Source: Epibacterium ulvae (lineage in GTDB: Bacteria; Pseudomonadota; Alphaproteobacteria; Rhodobacterales; Rhodobacteraceae). Taken from it: a stretch of 43,694 nucleotides of DNA. The stretch is taken from NCBI RefSeq assembly GCF_018678075.1, contig NZ_JAHHIR010000060.1:1-43694 (forward strand), read 5' to 3'. The notes under the pieces were generated by a model that searched no databases, was not told where the DNA came from, and worked only from the letters and a program-made list of their open reading frames with translations. The position numbers were made by a program, and so were the translations under genes. This document shows, in pieces, positions 42,866-43,694 of the stretch (the stretch's first letter is position 1; every line of letters begins with the position of its first letter).

Positions 42866-43694
42866 ATGAGCACACCTACTCTTTTTCAGCGACTTGCAGC
42901 GACTGCTTCATCCCGCCCATTGGGCGCGCAGAATCGGTTTTGTCACCCCCTTGTCCGGACCAGAGGCCGAATGGGGTCAACAAGGAGTGGATGGTTGCCA
43001 GATCTGGGCCGACGGTATCAACCAATCCGGTGGTCTGATGGTGGCCGGATGAAGATCATCGTCCACGACAGCGCGCTCGGGGCCGCGGCCACGATGCAAG
43101 CCACACGCGATTTTGTCGAACGTCAACGGGTGCCGTTGATCCTGACCTTGGGTGGAACCAGTTTCGCAGCAGTTCTGCCCTACGTGATGCAACAGCGCAT
43201 GCTGGTGGCAACCCTGCAGCCAACCGACCTGTCACCGGACACCTCTTTATGATCGCTCCGGCCGAGGCGACCCTCTGTTCGACGTCACCAGCGTCGACTG
43301 GCTGGCCCGTGTCGCACCAAACGCGCGCAAGGTTGCGCTGTGCAGCCAAAGCGACCAATTGGGCCTGTCCTCGCTTGCGGTCTATCGTGCGACGTTTGAA
43401 GCCTCGGGGCATCAAATGGTGAAAGAAGTGCAATATGCCCCCGACACAGAAGATGCGTACGGGATCGTCGCAGCCATGCTGGCAGACAATCCAGACATAC
43501 TATGTTGATGCTCATCTGCTCCACCGATGAGCGCCCTGACAGAATCCGCATACAATTAAGGATCTAAGGGAGCGATCCTAGCCTACACCACGGACAATTA
43601 CCCCCGAATGATTGCGCCTACCTCTGCAGGTTTCATGGATAAATACACTTTCCAATTCCCAAATTTCGACGACCTAGGGTCTGGACCCATTGAT
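42866..43694 (+). pseudogene. ABC-transporter substrate-binding protein gene, decayed and cut by the window end
   Basis: A Peripla_BP_6-type (Leu/Ile/Val or amide-binding family) protein can be rebuilt across frames: a possible start at 42866, then RIGFVTPLSGPEAEWGQQG and IWADGINQSGGLM, a shift near 43047 to MKIIVHDSALGAAATMQATR and LILTLGGTSFAAVLP, a shift near 43245 to LYDRSGRGDPLFDV and RKVALCSQSDQLGLSSLAVY. In-frame stops lie at 43506-43508 (TGA, probably from TGG) and 43557-43559 (TAA), after which homologous reading continues (GAILAYTTDNYPRMIA, FMDKYTFQFPNFDD) to the window edge. It is divergent from the tmm fragment, with 143 bases of A/T-rich promoter-like DNA between them. Confidence 0.78.

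Overview
The window is about 43.7 kb of alphaproteobacterial chromosome. It most resembles the marine Roseobacter group (Rhodobacteraceae). Grounds for this are a complete mreB-mreC-mreD-PBP2-rodA cluster, an RpoH2-type heat-shock sigma factor, a coaBC-dut-hesA run, a GlnD with the alphaproteobacterial domain layout, and the remains of a trimethylamine monooxygenase gene (tmm) like those of marine roseobacters. Assignments come from reading translated sequence and motifs; no database search was run.

Layout. 1-318: G-poor, A/C-rich spacer with one perfect DnaA-box 9-mer and a large palindrome. 319-6338: nsrR (Fe-S nitric-oxide sensor) divergent from a gamma-glutamylcyclotransferase-like gene with an FNR-type box between them, then gltX, a DUF1801 gene, a Tat-exported MBL-fold hydrolase and nadE. 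6506-10162: an exported MORN-repeat protein, then an FMN split-barrel protein divergent from a MocR/GabR-type regulator. 10201-11947: a leucine-rich leader peptide with an attenuator-like hairpin ahead of leuA. 12075-14294: a TPR-sulfotransferase gene with unusual composition, convergent with rlmJ. 14552-20197: the rod-shape and elongation operon. 20208-21541: a VOC protein and ghrA. 21602-27515 (minus strand): an M3 peptidase, a membrane-anchored HesA/MoeB/ThiF protein, dut, coaBC and rpoH2. 27757-31217: cobU-cobC, a glutathione S-transferase and comM. 31227-33462 (minus): gshB, yraN, rsmI. 33551-39058: an LpoA-like lipoprotein, glnD, murJ. 39055-40869: a rhomboid-fold protein without catalytic residues, divergent from trpS. 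41076-41152: tRNA-Met(CAT).

The last 2.5 kb, downstream of the tRNA, is decaying DNA. It holds a SugE-type SMR gene with two offsetting single-base frameshifts, a degenerate IS5-family element, a tmm gene cut off by that element after about 65 codons, and an ABC-transporter substrate-binding protein gene with frameshifts and two stop codons that runs off the window.

Most of the window is core housekeeping. Peptidoglycan functions recur: the Mre/PBP2/RodA elongasome, the lipid II flippase MurJ and an LpoA-like PBP activator. Nitrogen sensing (glnD), glutathione metabolism (gshB, GST, GGCT-like) and CoA/NAD biosynthesis (coaBC, nadE) are also present. The points most worth following are the leuA leader peptide, the catalytically dead rhomboid beside murJ, a hairpin that buries the comM ribosome binding site, and the layered pseudogenes after the tRNA.
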